Shown here: in pieces, positions 1 through 8,048 of the stretch | Layout of the letters: each line of letters begins with the position of its first letter | Position numbering within the stretch: the stretch's first letter is position 1 | NCBI GenBank assembly: GCA_017858515.1 | Contig: JAFMBM010000012.1 | Span: 1 to 63,682 of the forward strand | Source of the DNA: Cryomorphaceae bacterium | GTDB taxonomy: Bacteria > Bacteroidota > Bacteroidia > Flavobacteriales > Schleiferiaceae | Reading direction: 5' to 3' | Length of the DNA: 63,682 nt | Translations under genes and position numbers: made by a program | The notes under the pieces: model-generated | What the model saw: only the letters and a program-made list of their open reading frames with translations | Told to the model about the DNA's origin: nothing | Databases searched by the model: none

Positions 1-129
1 AATTGGAATGCTGCAGTGAACTCAGAATCTGATGGAGTTCTTCCTAAGATAAGTACAATATTCGGATATCGATATATAACACTTTTGAATTTAAGTTGGG
101 TAATCTTTAGGCTATTAAACAGTGCATAA
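1..129 (+). other. Possible 3' end of a gene entering from the left edge
   Basis: Frame 1 is open from the first base to a TAA at 127-129, while the other two plus frames stop within about 30 bases. The 42 codons show no motif I recognise. It may be the tail of a gene that starts outside the window or simply chance; the sequence cannot decide. Confidence 0.2.
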
Positions 130-148
130 AAACATAAAATAATTGACC

Positions 149-265
149 ATGTCAAGAGAAAAAGAAGGCAAAGCCAAATCAGGGAAAACAGCTCCTACCA
201 AAACTCTGAAAGAGAAAAGATCTGCGAAAGAAGCGAAAAGGAAGGAAAAAAGAGTGAATGATTAA
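149..265 (+). CDS. Small very basic protein of 38 residues
   Basis: ATG at 149 opens a 38-codon frame that is almost entirely Lys, Arg, Glu, Ala and Ser, starting MSREKEGKAKSGKTAP and ending KRVND. It has no hydrophobic stretch and looks unstructured; the charge pattern suggests nucleic-acid or ribosome contact, but this is inference. Its stop overlaps the start of the next gene by 8 bases, the usual sign of translational coupling, so it is probably a real gene rather than a chance frame. I recognise this kind of short Lys/Glu-rich peptide as recurring in Bacteroidota but cannot name a function. Confidence 0.55.
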   Translation: MSREKEGKAKSGKTAPTKTLKEKRSAKEAKRKEKRVND

Positions 266-635
266 AGATGATACTTTGAAAAAATCAGAAGCATTAGAAC
301 ATGAGAAGGCTACGAGTTTTATTATTGTCGAGATCATCGAGTATGTACCTAATTCGGTGGTAATTAAAACCATCATAAAGAAGACCACGGGGAATGTTAC
401 GGTATCATCTTTTGATACGGGAGAAGCCCTCATTGAAAAAACTTCGCCCTTCGACACCTTTGTTCAAGTCATTGAAGGGAAGGCGGAAATAATAATCGAC
501 GATGCGTCTCATAATCTCAAAACAGGGCAATCTATTATTATCCCAGCCCATGCGAGAAATATTATTAAAGCCAATGAGCGATTTAAAATCATATCCAAGG
601 TAATAAAAAGCGGATACGATGAATTGCCAGTTTGA
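258..635 (+). CDS. Cupin-domain protein
   Basis: This 125-residue protein has the single-domain cupin fold pattern. The middle holds a PFDTFVQVIEGKAEIIIDD beta-strand stretch, followed by LKTGQSIIIPAHARN, which match the two conserved cupin motifs. The metal-binding histidines are mostly replaced: one His remains in the second motif and the first motif lacks the usual HxH. It may therefore bind a ligand without metal or act as a sensor. The gene overlaps the upstream 38-codon gene by 8 bases, so the two are likely translated together. The downstream neighbour mnmE is convergent. The substrate is unknown. Confidence 0.75.
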   Translation: MIKDDTLKKSEALEHEKATSFIIVEIIEYVPNSVVIKTIIKKTTGNVTVSSFDTGEALIEKTSPFDTFVQVIEGKAEIIIDDASHNLKTGQSIIIPAHARNIIKANERFKIISKVIKSGYDELPV

Positions 636-668
636 AATCTAAAGTTACATTTATAGAATGAAACTAGG

Positions 669-699
669 CGCATTAAATCTGTTTCTTTGATTTAATGCG
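669..699. terminator. Inverted repeat between convergent genes
   Basis: CGCATTAAATC at 669-679 pairs perfectly with GATTTAATGCG at 689-699 around a 9-base loop. It lies between the convergent cupin and mnmE genes, where a shared transcription stop is expected. There is no run of T after either arm, so it would be an atypical terminator. Confidence 0.4.
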
Positions 700-818
700 A
701 CATAAGGTGGATAGGTGTTTTTTACATTCCCTTATTTTGAAATCCAAGTACGGAACTAGAATCGAGTGAAATCCTTTTTGAAATAAAGTTTAGCTCGAGA
801 GGATTGAGCTAATAGGAT

Positions 819-2204
819 TTACTTTCCAATACAAAATCTTCCGAAAATAGAGCCAAGTATCTCTTCATTCGAAACCTGACCTGTTATACTTCCCAAATGA
901 CCCAATGCCTTTCGGATATCCATGGCTAAAAACTCACCGCTTATCTGATCTTCTAAGCCTCTACGAACACTGCCTAAATCTAGTCGAGCTGAATTTAACT
1001 CGGCTTGATGTCGCACATTGGTTACTACAATTTCTTCTTTTAAGGCATACTGCGCATTGCTCATTTCAATCAAGGTATCGCTCAGGATATCTAGACCATG
1101 ATGCTCTTTGGCAGAGATAGCAATGGTATGCTTTTCATTTTTGAAGTAGGCCAAGACCGGTTCAACGTTTCCAATGTCGGCCTTATTCAAAAGCAGCAAT
1201 ATGGGCACATTGGGCGCTTCTTTCCGAATGCGGACTAAGGCCGCCGTATGGCCATCTAAACTCCTAGAGATGTCTACCATATATAGTATTATAGAAGACT
1301 CTTTAATCTTCTGAAAGGTTCTGTGAATGCCCATGGTTTCAATGGCATCTTGCGTTTCTCTTATTCCGGCGGTGTCGATAAATCGAAACTTCAATCCGTT
1401 GATTATAAGGATGTCTTCTATAGAATCGCGGGTGGTACCTGCTATATCGCTTACCAGTGCCTTTTCTTCTTTCAGCAATGAATTTAACAAGGTAGACTTG
1501 CCCACATTGGGTTCTCCTACTATGGCAACTGGAATTCCATTGCGTATAGCATTTCCTGTGGCAAAAGAGTGGGTTAGTACATCTATTTCCACTTCTATTT
1601 TGTCTAATAACTGATAGAGTTTCACCCGATCAGCAAATTCTACATCTTCTTCGGTAAAGTCTAACTCCAACTCTACCAATGCTGCAAAATCAATGAGTTC
1701 TTGCCTTAGGGCTTCCAATTTTTTACTAAATCCGCCACGCATTTGGTTCAATGCCACTCTATGGGCTGCTTCGTTCTCGGATGCTATAAGATCTGCAACT
1801 GCCTCGGCTTGCGACAAATCCATTCGCCCATTTATAAAGGCACGCTGGGTAAATTCTCCGGCCCTTGCCAGTCGCGCTCCCTTTTCAATAAGCAATGACA
1901 GAAGCTTTTGTTGCACATAAGGAGAACCGTGGCACGTAATTTCCGCCGATTCTTCTCCCGTAAAAGATTTTCCTTCGTGAAAAAGGGTACAAAGCACTTC
2001 GTCTATTAACTCTTCTCCCTCGTAGATTCCTCCAAAAAGGGCCTTGTGTGAGGCAGAATCTTGTAGCTTTTTCTTAGATGCGGCTCTGAAAACCTGATCT
2101 ACAATCTTAAATGTATCTTTCCCTGAAAGTCGAATTAAGGCTATGGCTCCCAATCCTGGAGGGCTTGAAAGTGCGCAAATACTGTCGTTGAAAAGAGTTG
2201 TCAT
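819..2204 (-). CDS. mnmE: tRNA uridine-5-carboxymethylaminomethyl(34) synthesis GTPase MnmE
   Basis: MnmE works with MnmG to install the carboxymethylaminomethyl group on wobble uridine 34 of tRNAs, using tetrahydrofolate and GTP. All hallmarks are present in 461 residues. The N-terminal folate-binding domain carries GKSFTGEESAEITCHGSP. A helical domain is interrupted by a G domain with GEPNVGKS (P-loop, near residue 228), DIAGTTRD, DTAG and NKAD. The last residues are FCIGK, the conserved C(I/L/V)GK tail whose Cys is essential in the family. I use ATG at 2204; the longer frame would need a TTG at 2231. The GSCFA gene upstream ends at 2228, so the two are probably co-transcribed. Confidence 0.95.
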   Translation of the reverse strand: MTTLFNDSICALSSPPGLGAIALIRLSGKDTFKIVDQVFRAASKKKLQDSASHKALFGGIYEGEELIDEVLCTLFHEGKSFTGEESAEITCHGSPYVQQKLLSLLIEKGARLARAGEFTQRAFINGRMDLSQAEAVADLIASENEAAHRVALNQMRGGFSKKLEALRQELIDFAALVELELDFTEEDVEFADRVKLYQLLDKIEVEIDVLTHSFATGNAIRNGIPVAIVGEPNVGKSTLLNSLLKEEKALVSDIAGTTRDSIEDILIINGLKFRFIDTAGIRETQDAIETMGIHRTFQKIKESSIILYMVDISRSLDGHTAALVRIRKEAPNVPILLLLNKADIGNVEPVLAYFKNEKHTIAISAKEHHGLDILSDTLIEMSNAQYALKEEIVVTNVRHQAELNSARLDLGSVRRGLEDQISGEFLAMDIRKALGHLGSITGQVSNEEILGSIFGRFCIGK

Positions 2205-2227
2205 ACAGCCAGAAAGATAAGCAAGAT

Positions 2228-3175
2228 TCAAATAGTTAGGTTGAGAAAAGGGAAACGTTTTTGTAATTCCTGTAGTTCTTGTTGTAGCTGCTCCCTTCTT
2301 ATTTGATCGGCTGCGCTATCTGGTAAAAGACTTCTGTGGTTTAGACGCTTTTTCATTCCACCTAAGGCCTTTAAATCTCTAATAGAATGGTCGTTGAACA
2401 AGAATTCAGCAAATTTATCAGCTATATATTCTGTGGCTGCTTTGGTTGGATGTACCAAGTCATCAGAATAAAATCGGTAGTCGCGCAAAACATCTATCAA
2501 TCCTTCATACGAGGGAAAATAGAAACACTCTTCTATTTTCTCGGTAAGCAAATGACAGGCTTCAATCAGCCGGGCCTTACTGCGATTGTTTTCAACTAAT
2601 CCATCTTTTGTATGCCGCACTGGACTTACCGTCAGAATCACCTTTCCGTCTTTTTTACTTTCGAGGAATTCTCTTATTGAAAGACTCAAAGCGCTTTCTA
2701 TTTTTTCAATGCTAAGCAGTCCCTTTTCAAATCGATTGGAAGGAATTTTATGGCAGTTTGCTACAATTTCTTTTCGCTCTATATGCTTGTACGCATAGGC
2801 TGTACCTAAGGTTAAAATGAGAATACTGGAGGATTGATACGCAGAAATTCCTTTTGAAATAGCTGCTTCCAATCGGTTTTGATGTTCTTGCGAATGGGGG
2901 TGCGAAAACTGACTGTGGGCATCTAAATTCAAATAAAGCCCATCGTTTTCTATAGAGTTTGAAATCGAAATCTTTTGACTAAAAATATCGAGCTGCTTGC
3001 TCAGACTTATGGGATTAAAGCAAATGCCCAACGGGTTTATGTCTATCGATAGAAAGCGATCTTTCATCCAATTTCCTACGCCTTCTGCGAAACAAGATCC
3101 CAAGCTCAAAAAATGGCGATCGAGAGAAACGGAATTCGGAAGTTGTGTTTTAGGAAAGTCGAGCTGCCATTGCAT
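2228..3175 (-). CDS. GSCFA domain-containing protein
   Basis: This 315-residue protein carries the family signature SLGSCFAEGVGNWM near residue 25 and the later SPVRHTKDG and DDLVHPTKAATEYIADKFAEF stretches. The GSCFA family is related to SGNH/GDSL hydrolases: the Ser of the first motif and the Asp/His of the DxxHP-like motif could form the catalytic set. The natural substrate is not established, though esterase activity on cell-surface glycans is plausible. There is no signal peptide, so it is probably cytosolic. The start is set by context: a TACATTTG promoter box occupies 3179-3186 on this strand, so the TTG at 3181 cannot be in the transcript and ATG at 3175 is the likely start. Confidence 0.85.
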   Translation of the reverse strand: MQWQLDFPKTQLPNSVSLDRHFLSLGSCFAEGVGNWMKDRFLSIDINPLGICFNPISLSKQLDIFSQKISISNSIENDGLYLNLDAHSQFSHPHSQEHQNRLEAAISKGISAYQSSSILILTLGTAYAYKHIERKEIVANCHKIPSNRFEKGLLSIEKIESALSLSIREFLESKKDGKVILTVSPVRHTKDGLVENNRSKARLIEACHLLTEKIEECFYFPSYEGLIDVLRDYRFYSDDLVHPTKAATEYIADKFAEFLFNDHSIRDLKALGGMKKRLNHRSLLPDSAADQIRREQLQQELQELQKRFPFLNLTI

Positions 3176-3178
3176 AGT

Positions 3179-3186
3179 CAAATGTA
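3179..3186 (-). promoter_or_regulatory. -7 promoter box of the GSCFA-mnmE transcript
   Basis: TACATTTG fits the Bacteroidota -7 consensus TAnnTTTG exactly and ends 3 bases before the ATG at 3175. No clear TTG lies at the -33 position. If used, transcription starts at or next to the start codon, giving a leaderless mRNA. Confidence 0.5.
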
Positions 3187-3210
3187 CATTCCAAGGGCTA
3201 TGATTCTACA

Positions 3211-3242
3211 TTGAATTGGCATCGATTAGTCCTTTACTTTTG
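3211..3242 (+). promoter_or_regulatory. Bacteroidota-type promoter of the DsbA-like gene
   Basis: TTG at 3211-3213 (-33) and TACTTTTG at 3235-3242 (-7) are separated by 21 bases, inside the normal range for the Bacteroidota primary sigma factor. The box ends only 4 bases before the ATG at 3247, so the predicted transcript has essentially no 5' leader. It is divergent from the promoter at 3179-3186, sharing a 71-base intergenic space. Confidence 0.6.
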
Positions 3243-3246
3243 AGGC

Positions 3247-3897
3247 ATGGAAAAAGCGCGTTTACTCTATTTCTTCGATCCTCTTTGTGGCTGGTGTTAC
3301 GGATTTTCTGCAACTATGAAAAAGGTGGAAGAGTTTTATTCAGATGATTTTCAAATTGAAGTGTATTCTGGCGGAATGATTCGGGGAGAACGGGTTGGGA
3401 TGCTCTCTGCCATTGCAGATTACATAAAAGAAAGCTTGGGTAGAGTAGAGGAGATGTCGGGTGTGCGTTTTGGCGAGGCGTTTAAGCAAAAGCTGAACGG
3501 CCATGGAGATCTCTTTTTAAGTAGCGATCCGCCATCTAAAGCCCTGGCTGTGATTAAGAAACATTTCCCTGAAAAAGCTTTGAAATACGCCGAGGCACTT
3601 CAAGCCTTGGTCTACGAACAAGGAAAGAATTCAGATGACCGTGAGGCTTTGGCTGATTTGGCTCAATTTTTTGGGATGGAGAAATCCACTTTTATACAAG
3701 AATGGGAGTCTGAAGATTCGTTGAAATGGGCAGAAGAAGACTATTATATGTCTCATAGTTTTGGCGTTCAGGGCTATCCTGCACTGATTGCAGAAGCAGG
3801 TGGACAGTATTATCTCATTGCCAAAGGCTTCCGAGATTACAGCAGTCTTCAACCCATTTTGGAAGAGCTTAAAAACAAGCACTTCCAAAAAGAGTAG
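3247..3897 (+). CDS. DsbA-family (FrnE-like) thioredoxin-fold protein
   Basis: The 216-residue protein starts with a beta strand followed by DPLCGWCYGF, a thioredoxin-type CxxC at Cys14 and Cys17. A large helical insertion follows, and the cis-Pro motif GVQGYPALI lies near residue 178. This is the architecture of DsbA/FrnE-like oxidoreductases and 2-hydroxychromene-2-carboxylate isomerases. No signal peptide is present, so it should act in the cytosol, unlike true periplasmic DsbA. The intact CxxC favours disulfide or thiol chemistry over isomerase activity. It is monocistronic, convergent with the next gene with only 6 bases between stops. Confidence 0.85.
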   Translation: MEKARLLYFFDPLCGWCYGFSATMKKVEEFYSDDFQIEVYSGGMIRGERVGMLSAIADYIKESLGRVEEMSGVRFGEAFKQKLNGHGDLFLSSDPPSKALAVIKKHFPEKALKYAEALQALVYEQGKNSDDREALADLAQFFGMEKSTFIQEWESEDSLKWAEEDYYMSHSFGVQGYPALIAEAGGQYYLIAKGFRDYSSLQPILEELKNKHFQKE

Positions 3898-3903
3898 TCT
3901 AGT

Positions 3904-6900
3904 TTATCTTCCTTCTATATGCGGTCCGCCTTGCTCGTATACTTGCTGTTTCATTTTGTCTACGGTGAGTTTTACTGCGGCAATTTCAGACTGATGTTTA
4001 ATTAAATCGGCTTTGGCCCATTCCAAGATTTGCACTACTTGCGGACTAGGGCCAGCGGTACTATTCCAAAAGGAAAGGTAAATTTTCGACAATCGATCGT
4101 TCAGCGTGGCGGGATTCTTTTCGCCCACTTTAGATCGCGCAGGATTTCCGTACATCACCAATCTCAATTCGTCGTATTTCTTTCTCACATTGGCTAATTC
4201 ACTGAAAGCGGCTGCTGCTTGAGGAGCTTGAACCTGAGCTGTTTCCAAGGTTTCTATCGACTTTTGAAGGTATGTCATTTCAGCATCTAAACTCGAGCTT
4301 TGTCGAATTAGCTCTCTTATCCCAGCCCAAAACTCTTCGCGCTTCTTTTCATCACTTTCTAGGTATAATTCGGGGTAAAGTGGCTTCACCACAAAGCTCT
4401 GAGCGGCGGTAAGAGTTTCCCATTTTCCATTTTCTTCCTTCACAAGTTCTACGCTGTAATTCCCAGGCGAAGCAAGAATGCCTTGATCGTTTTCATCTGG
4501 CTTAGCACCCAACCTCAAAGTACTGATGGGTGGATGTCTAAGATCCCAATTAACTCTATGAAATCCCTTTGATTTTTCGGCGGCTAGATGCCGAATAACT
4601 TTACCGGATGCGTCTTTTACGATCAACCACAATTGAATTTCATGCTCTCTTTCTTCTGCCGCTAAGGCCTCCCAGCCCGGAAATGGAATGTTCGCATTCG
4701 CATTAGACTGGGTCCATTCCTTTTCTTTCTTTTTGCGTTTCTCTTTTAAACTGCTGTAATCTTCGGCAATATGATAGGTGAAATTGGCACCAAAAGAAGG
4801 GTTTTCAGCGAAATAATGCCCCGAGCCTTGGTCTGCCGCTCCTTTTTCAAAACTCATTTTAGAGCGTGGGATATACCACCATGCATCTCGAATAGGGTAG
4901 AGACTTGCGGATTCTTTTAACTTGGTTTCATTCAGATTTCGGAAGACTGATATATCGTCGAATACATAGAAACTCCTTCCAAAAGTGGCTAAGACTAAGT
5001 CGTTTTCTCTCCGCTGTATGGTTAAGTCACGAACTGGAATAGTGGGCATTCCGCCTTTTAACTTAGTCCATTTTTCACCCGAATTAGCGCTAAAAAACAC
5101 CCCGAATTCGGTTCCAATGAAAAAGAGATTCTTATCTATATGGTCTTGTACAATTCTCCAAACCAAGTGTTTTTCAGGTAGGTTGGATGTTATGGAAGTC
5201 CATGATTTTCCTTTGTTGATACTTTTGAATAGGTAGGGCTTAAAATCGCCTTTCTTGTGATTGTCTAGGGCGATATAAACAATATTTGCATCAAATAAAT
5301 CGGCCATTATATTGTTCACATAGGCGGTTGCAGGAACGCCAGGAAGGGAAGACACTTCAATTTTCTTCCATTCTTGTCCACCGTTTTCTGTAATCTGAAT
5401 ATACCCGTCATCGGTGCCGATGTAGAGCAGTCCTTCTTGTTTTGGAGATTCGGCTATGGAGGTAATGGTGTTGAAATTAGACATTGCATATAAATCCCAT
5501 GCATTGTCCCAGCTCTGCGTTTTCCCTCCTATGGGAAGCTCAATTCTGTTCTGATTTTTAGTTAAGTCAGGTGAAATGGCCATCCAACTATTGCCTCTGT
5601 CTTCTGATTTCCAAAGTCTCTGAGACGCAAAATACAAGCGGGTAGGAGAGTGCGGACTGATGAAAATGGGTGCGTCCCAATTGAAGCGTTCGGCGGGTTC
5701 TCCGGGGGCGGCTTGTGGTTGAATATCCACCACTTCTCCATTGCGCATATCTATTCTCGCTAAGGTTCCTTCCTGCCTTTGACCGTAGACCACATCGGGA
5801 TTACCTGGTTCTACTGCAGGCTGATGCCCATCCCAATCGAGTACAACATGCCAATCAGAATTTTGTATTCCTTGGAGATTATCGGTTCTGGAAGGGCCTC
5901 CTTGGGTACTGTTGTCTTGGGTTCCTCCGTAGACTTTGTAAAAGGGCTTGCTGTCGTCTACCGCCAATTTATAGAATTGCGTAATGGGCATATTGGCTAT
6001 AAATCGCCAGTTCTTGGCGAGATCTAGACTTTCATACAATCCGCCATCCGTTCCCATTAGGATGTAGTTCGGGTCATCGGCTCTGAAGGCCATGGCGTGA
6101 TTGTCAGAATGTTTGTTTTTTTCTTCCAGCCTGCGGAAATTCCTTCCACCATCATCCGAAACCTGAACTCTATAGTCCATTAAGTAAATGCGGTTGTAAT
6201 GATGCGGGCTGGCATAAAGTTCTTGGTAGTAATGAGGACCCGTAGCACCCGATACGGCAGAAGAGCGTTTCTCCCAAGAGCTTCCGCTGTTTTCAGAAAC
6301 GAAAACACCTCCTTCTCTTTGATTGAGCTCAATGGCAGCGTACAAAACTTCAGGTTTTTGAGGAGAGATGCTCAAACCAATTTTTCCATAGGGTTTGGCT
6401 GGCAATCCGTTTTTAAGCTCTTGCCATGTGGCTCCTCCATCTACACTTTTATAGAGTCCACTTCCCATTCCACCTCCCAAATAGGCAGCAGTGGTTCTAT
6501 GGCGTTGCCATGTTGCGGCATATAAAATTTCAGGATTGTTTGGGTGGATGGCCAGATCGGTAGCGCCTGTCCATTCATTTACCAGTAACACATTTTGCCA
6601 AGTTTTACCTCCGTCTATAGATTTAAAAACGCCTCTTTCTCCACCGCTATTCCACAAAGGACCTTGCACAGCAATCCAAATAATATCTGAATTGGTAGGA
6701 TGGATTAGGATTTTAGAAATGTGTTCAGAATTTTTAAGACCCATGGATTTCCATGACTTACCATCGTCATCAGACCTGTAAATACCGTCTCCAAAGCCCA
6801 CATGTCTTCCACCTACATTTTCGCCCGTACCCAGCCATATAGTAGAAGTCTGAGATGGATCAATGGTGATACAGCCTGTGGAATACACCTTTTCGTTATC

Positions 6901-7185
6901 AAAAATAGCCTGCCAAGTAATTCCCGAATTTTCTGTTTTCCAAACTCCTCCAGAGCCCACCGCAACATACCAAGTAGTTGGTTTTGACGGATGAATGGCT
7001 ATATCCGCAATTCGTCCCGCCATGAGCGCAGGCCCTATACTTCTAAAAGTAAGGCCCTTAAAAGCAGATTCAGAAAAGAGGGTGTCTTGTGTTTTCTGCT
7101 TCTTTTGCGCTTGCAGGGAGACTCCAAGGCAGAGAAAAAGAAGCAGGAATAGGGCTTTTTTAAAGGATAGACAGAGCGTAGCCAT
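3904..7185 (-). CDS. Secreted Asp-box (VPS10/sortilin-like) beta-propeller protein
   Basis: The 1093-residue product begins with a clear signal peptide ending VSLQAQ. Residues from about 50 to 760 contain some ten Asp-box (BNR) hairpins, for example SDDDGKSWKS, SIDGGKTWQN, SVDGGATWQE and SEDRGNSWMA. These are the turns that build sialidase- and VPS10-type propellers. The rest is a helical and Ig-like C-terminal part with the stretch WDLRHPPIS. Databases often call this family glycosyl hydrolase or VPS10 domain protein; I see no sialidase catalytic Arg triad and would not claim an enzyme. There is no T9SS tail, so it is probably periplasmic or bound to the outer membrane. It stands alone on its strand. 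Confidence 0.8.
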   Translation of the reverse strand: MATLCLSFKKALFLLLFLCLGVSLQAQKKQKTQDTLFSESAFKGLTFRSIGPALMAGRIADIAIHPSKPTTWYVAVGSGGVWKTENSGITWQAIFDNEKVYSTGCITIDPSQTSTIWLGTGENVGGRHVGFGDGIYRSDDDGKSWKSMGLKNSEHISKILIHPTNSDIIWIAVQGPLWNSGGERGVFKSIDGGKTWQNVLLVNEWTGATDLAIHPNNPEILYAATWQRHRTTAAYLGGGMGSGLYKSVDGGATWQELKNGLPAKPYGKIGLSISPQKPEVLYAAIELNQREGGVFVSENSGSSWEKRSSAVSGATGPHYYQELYASPHHYNRIYLMDYRVQVSDDGGRNFRRLEEKNKHSDNHAMAFRADDPNYILMGTDGGLYESLDLAKNWRFIANMPITQFYKLAVDDSKPFYKVYGGTQDNSTQGGPSRTDNLQGIQNSDWHVVLDWDGHQPAVEPGNPDVVYGQRQEGTLARIDMRNGEVVDIQPQAAPGEPAERFNWDAPIFISPHSPTRLYFASQRLWKSEDRGNSWMAISPDLTKNQNRIELPIGGKTQSWDNAWDLYAMSNFNTITSIAESPKQEGLLYIGTDDGYIQITENGGQEWKKIEVSSLPGVPATAYVNNIMADLFDANIVYIALDNHKKGDFKPYLFKSINKGKSWTSITSNLPEKHLVWRIVQDHIDKNLFFIGTEFGVFFSANSGEKWTKLKGGMPTIPVRDLTIQRRENDLVLATFGRSFYVFDDISVFRNLNETKLKESASLYPIRDAWWYIPRSKMSFEKGAADQGSGHYFAENPSFGANFTYHIAEDYSSLKEKRKKKEKEWTQSNANANIPFPGWEALAAEEREHEIQLWLIVKDASGKVIRHLAAEKSKGFHRVNWDLRHPPISTLRLGAKPDENDQGILASPGNYSVELVKEENGKWETLTAAQSFVVKPLYPELYLESDEKKREEFWAGIRELIRQSSSLDAEMTYLQKSIETLETAQVQAPQAAAAFSELANVRKKYDELRLVMYGNPARSKVGEKNPATLNDRLSKIYLSFWNSTAGPSPQVVQILEWAKADLIKHQSEIAAVKLTVDKMKQQVYEQGGPHIEGR

Positions 7186-7706
7186 AAATAGTGTTTTAAT
7201 CGACGTTGAATTGAAGAGCCTTGACTCAGGTAGTTTTTCTAGCTTTTTAAGTGAAAGGCTAGAGATTGGAAAAATACATTAAATGACCATACTCTTTTAA
7301 TAGGATAGATAAAGGATTTGTAATTTATTCAACAAAACCTTGGACCTGAGCACCCAATGGGTAGAACTTAGTCCAATGCATTCATTAATACTTGGTATTC
7401 TACTGAATCAATTTGCCTTTCGTGTTAATGTGCATTCTTTTTTTTGGAAAAAGAGAATTTGCTTTCTTCCTGAATTGATTCTCAAATCTGGTTTCAAGCC
7501 CTATAAATTTTTGAAAGAAGACGAATGAATTGAGGATGTTCTGTTATAATAAAGATCAAGGATTAATTTGAAAAAAAGGGTTGATCTAACCGAGTTTACT
7601 TACACTTTTGAAAAGCCTTGAAAGAAATTTTTAAGAATTATTGATATTACATTTTCTCTATTGATCTTTTTTATCCAACTTGTGCCTTTATAATAAATCA
7701 ATAAAC
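7186..7706. other. Intergenic region without a convincing gene
   Basis: This 521-base AT-rich gap separates the divergent propeller gene and the DUF1508 gene. It must hold both promoters, but I find no exact TAnnTTTG box at a sensible distance from either start. A 62-codon frame at 7340-7528 starts with TTG and has no recognisable motif. Confidence 0.5.
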
Positions 7707-8033
7707 ATGGCAACATTTTTTGTTAAGCAAAGAGCCGATGAGCAGTGGCAGTTCAATTTAAAAGCGGACGATGGAAGTACTTTGCTTTTGAGCGAAGGCT
7801 ATACTACCAAATCGGCTTGTATGAACGGAGTTGAATCGGTAATCAAGAATTCGGTTTCAGAGGGAAGGTACGATAAGGCTAAGAATAAAGGCGGAAAATG
7901 GTACTTCAATTTGAAAGCCGGAAATGGACAAATCATTGGAACCAGCCCTGCTTTTGCAGATGAAGCCGCTTGTGATAAAGCGATGTCAATGGTTATGTCT
8001 CAAGCCGCTAAAGCGCCTGTTGTAGAAGAATAA
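7707..8033 (+). CDS. DUF1508 (YegP/UPF0339-like) protein
   Basis: The 108-residue protein holds two copies of the short beta-beta-alpha DUF1508 unit: WQFNLKADDGSTLLLSEGY at about residues 12-30 and WYFNLKAGNGQIIGTS at about 63-78. Each is followed by a helix with SACMNGVESV or AACDKAMSMV. The duplicated form is typical; E. coli YegP has the same layout. The biochemical role is not established. ATG at 7707 is preferred over an in-frame upstream non-ATG start because the domain begins at once. There is no signal peptide. Confidence 0.85.
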   Translation: MATFFVKQRADEQWQFNLKADDGSTLLLSEGYTTKSACMNGVESVIKNSVSEGRYDKAKNKGGKWYFNLKAGNGQIIGTSPAFADEAACDKAMSMVMSQAAKAPVVEE

Positions 8034-8043
8034 ATTTCTACAA
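8020..8043. terminator. Hairpin spanning the DUF1508 stop codon
   Basis: TTGTAGAA at 8020-8027 pairs with TTCTACAA at 8036-8043 around an 8-base loop that contains the TAA stop of the DUF1508 gene. It lies between convergent genes 15 bases apart. The following bases are T-rich but there is no true T run, so a terminator role is only likely. Confidence 0.35.
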
Positions 8044-8048
8044 ATTCT

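Noticed and set aside
3904..7185. Sialidase activity for the Asp-box protein
   Set aside because: Asp boxes alone are structural; the sialidase Arg triad and nucleophile Tyr context are not visible.
7340..7528. 62-codon plus-strand frame in the 7.2-7.7 kb gap
   Set aside because: TTG start, no motif, no promoter box and no coupling to neighbours.
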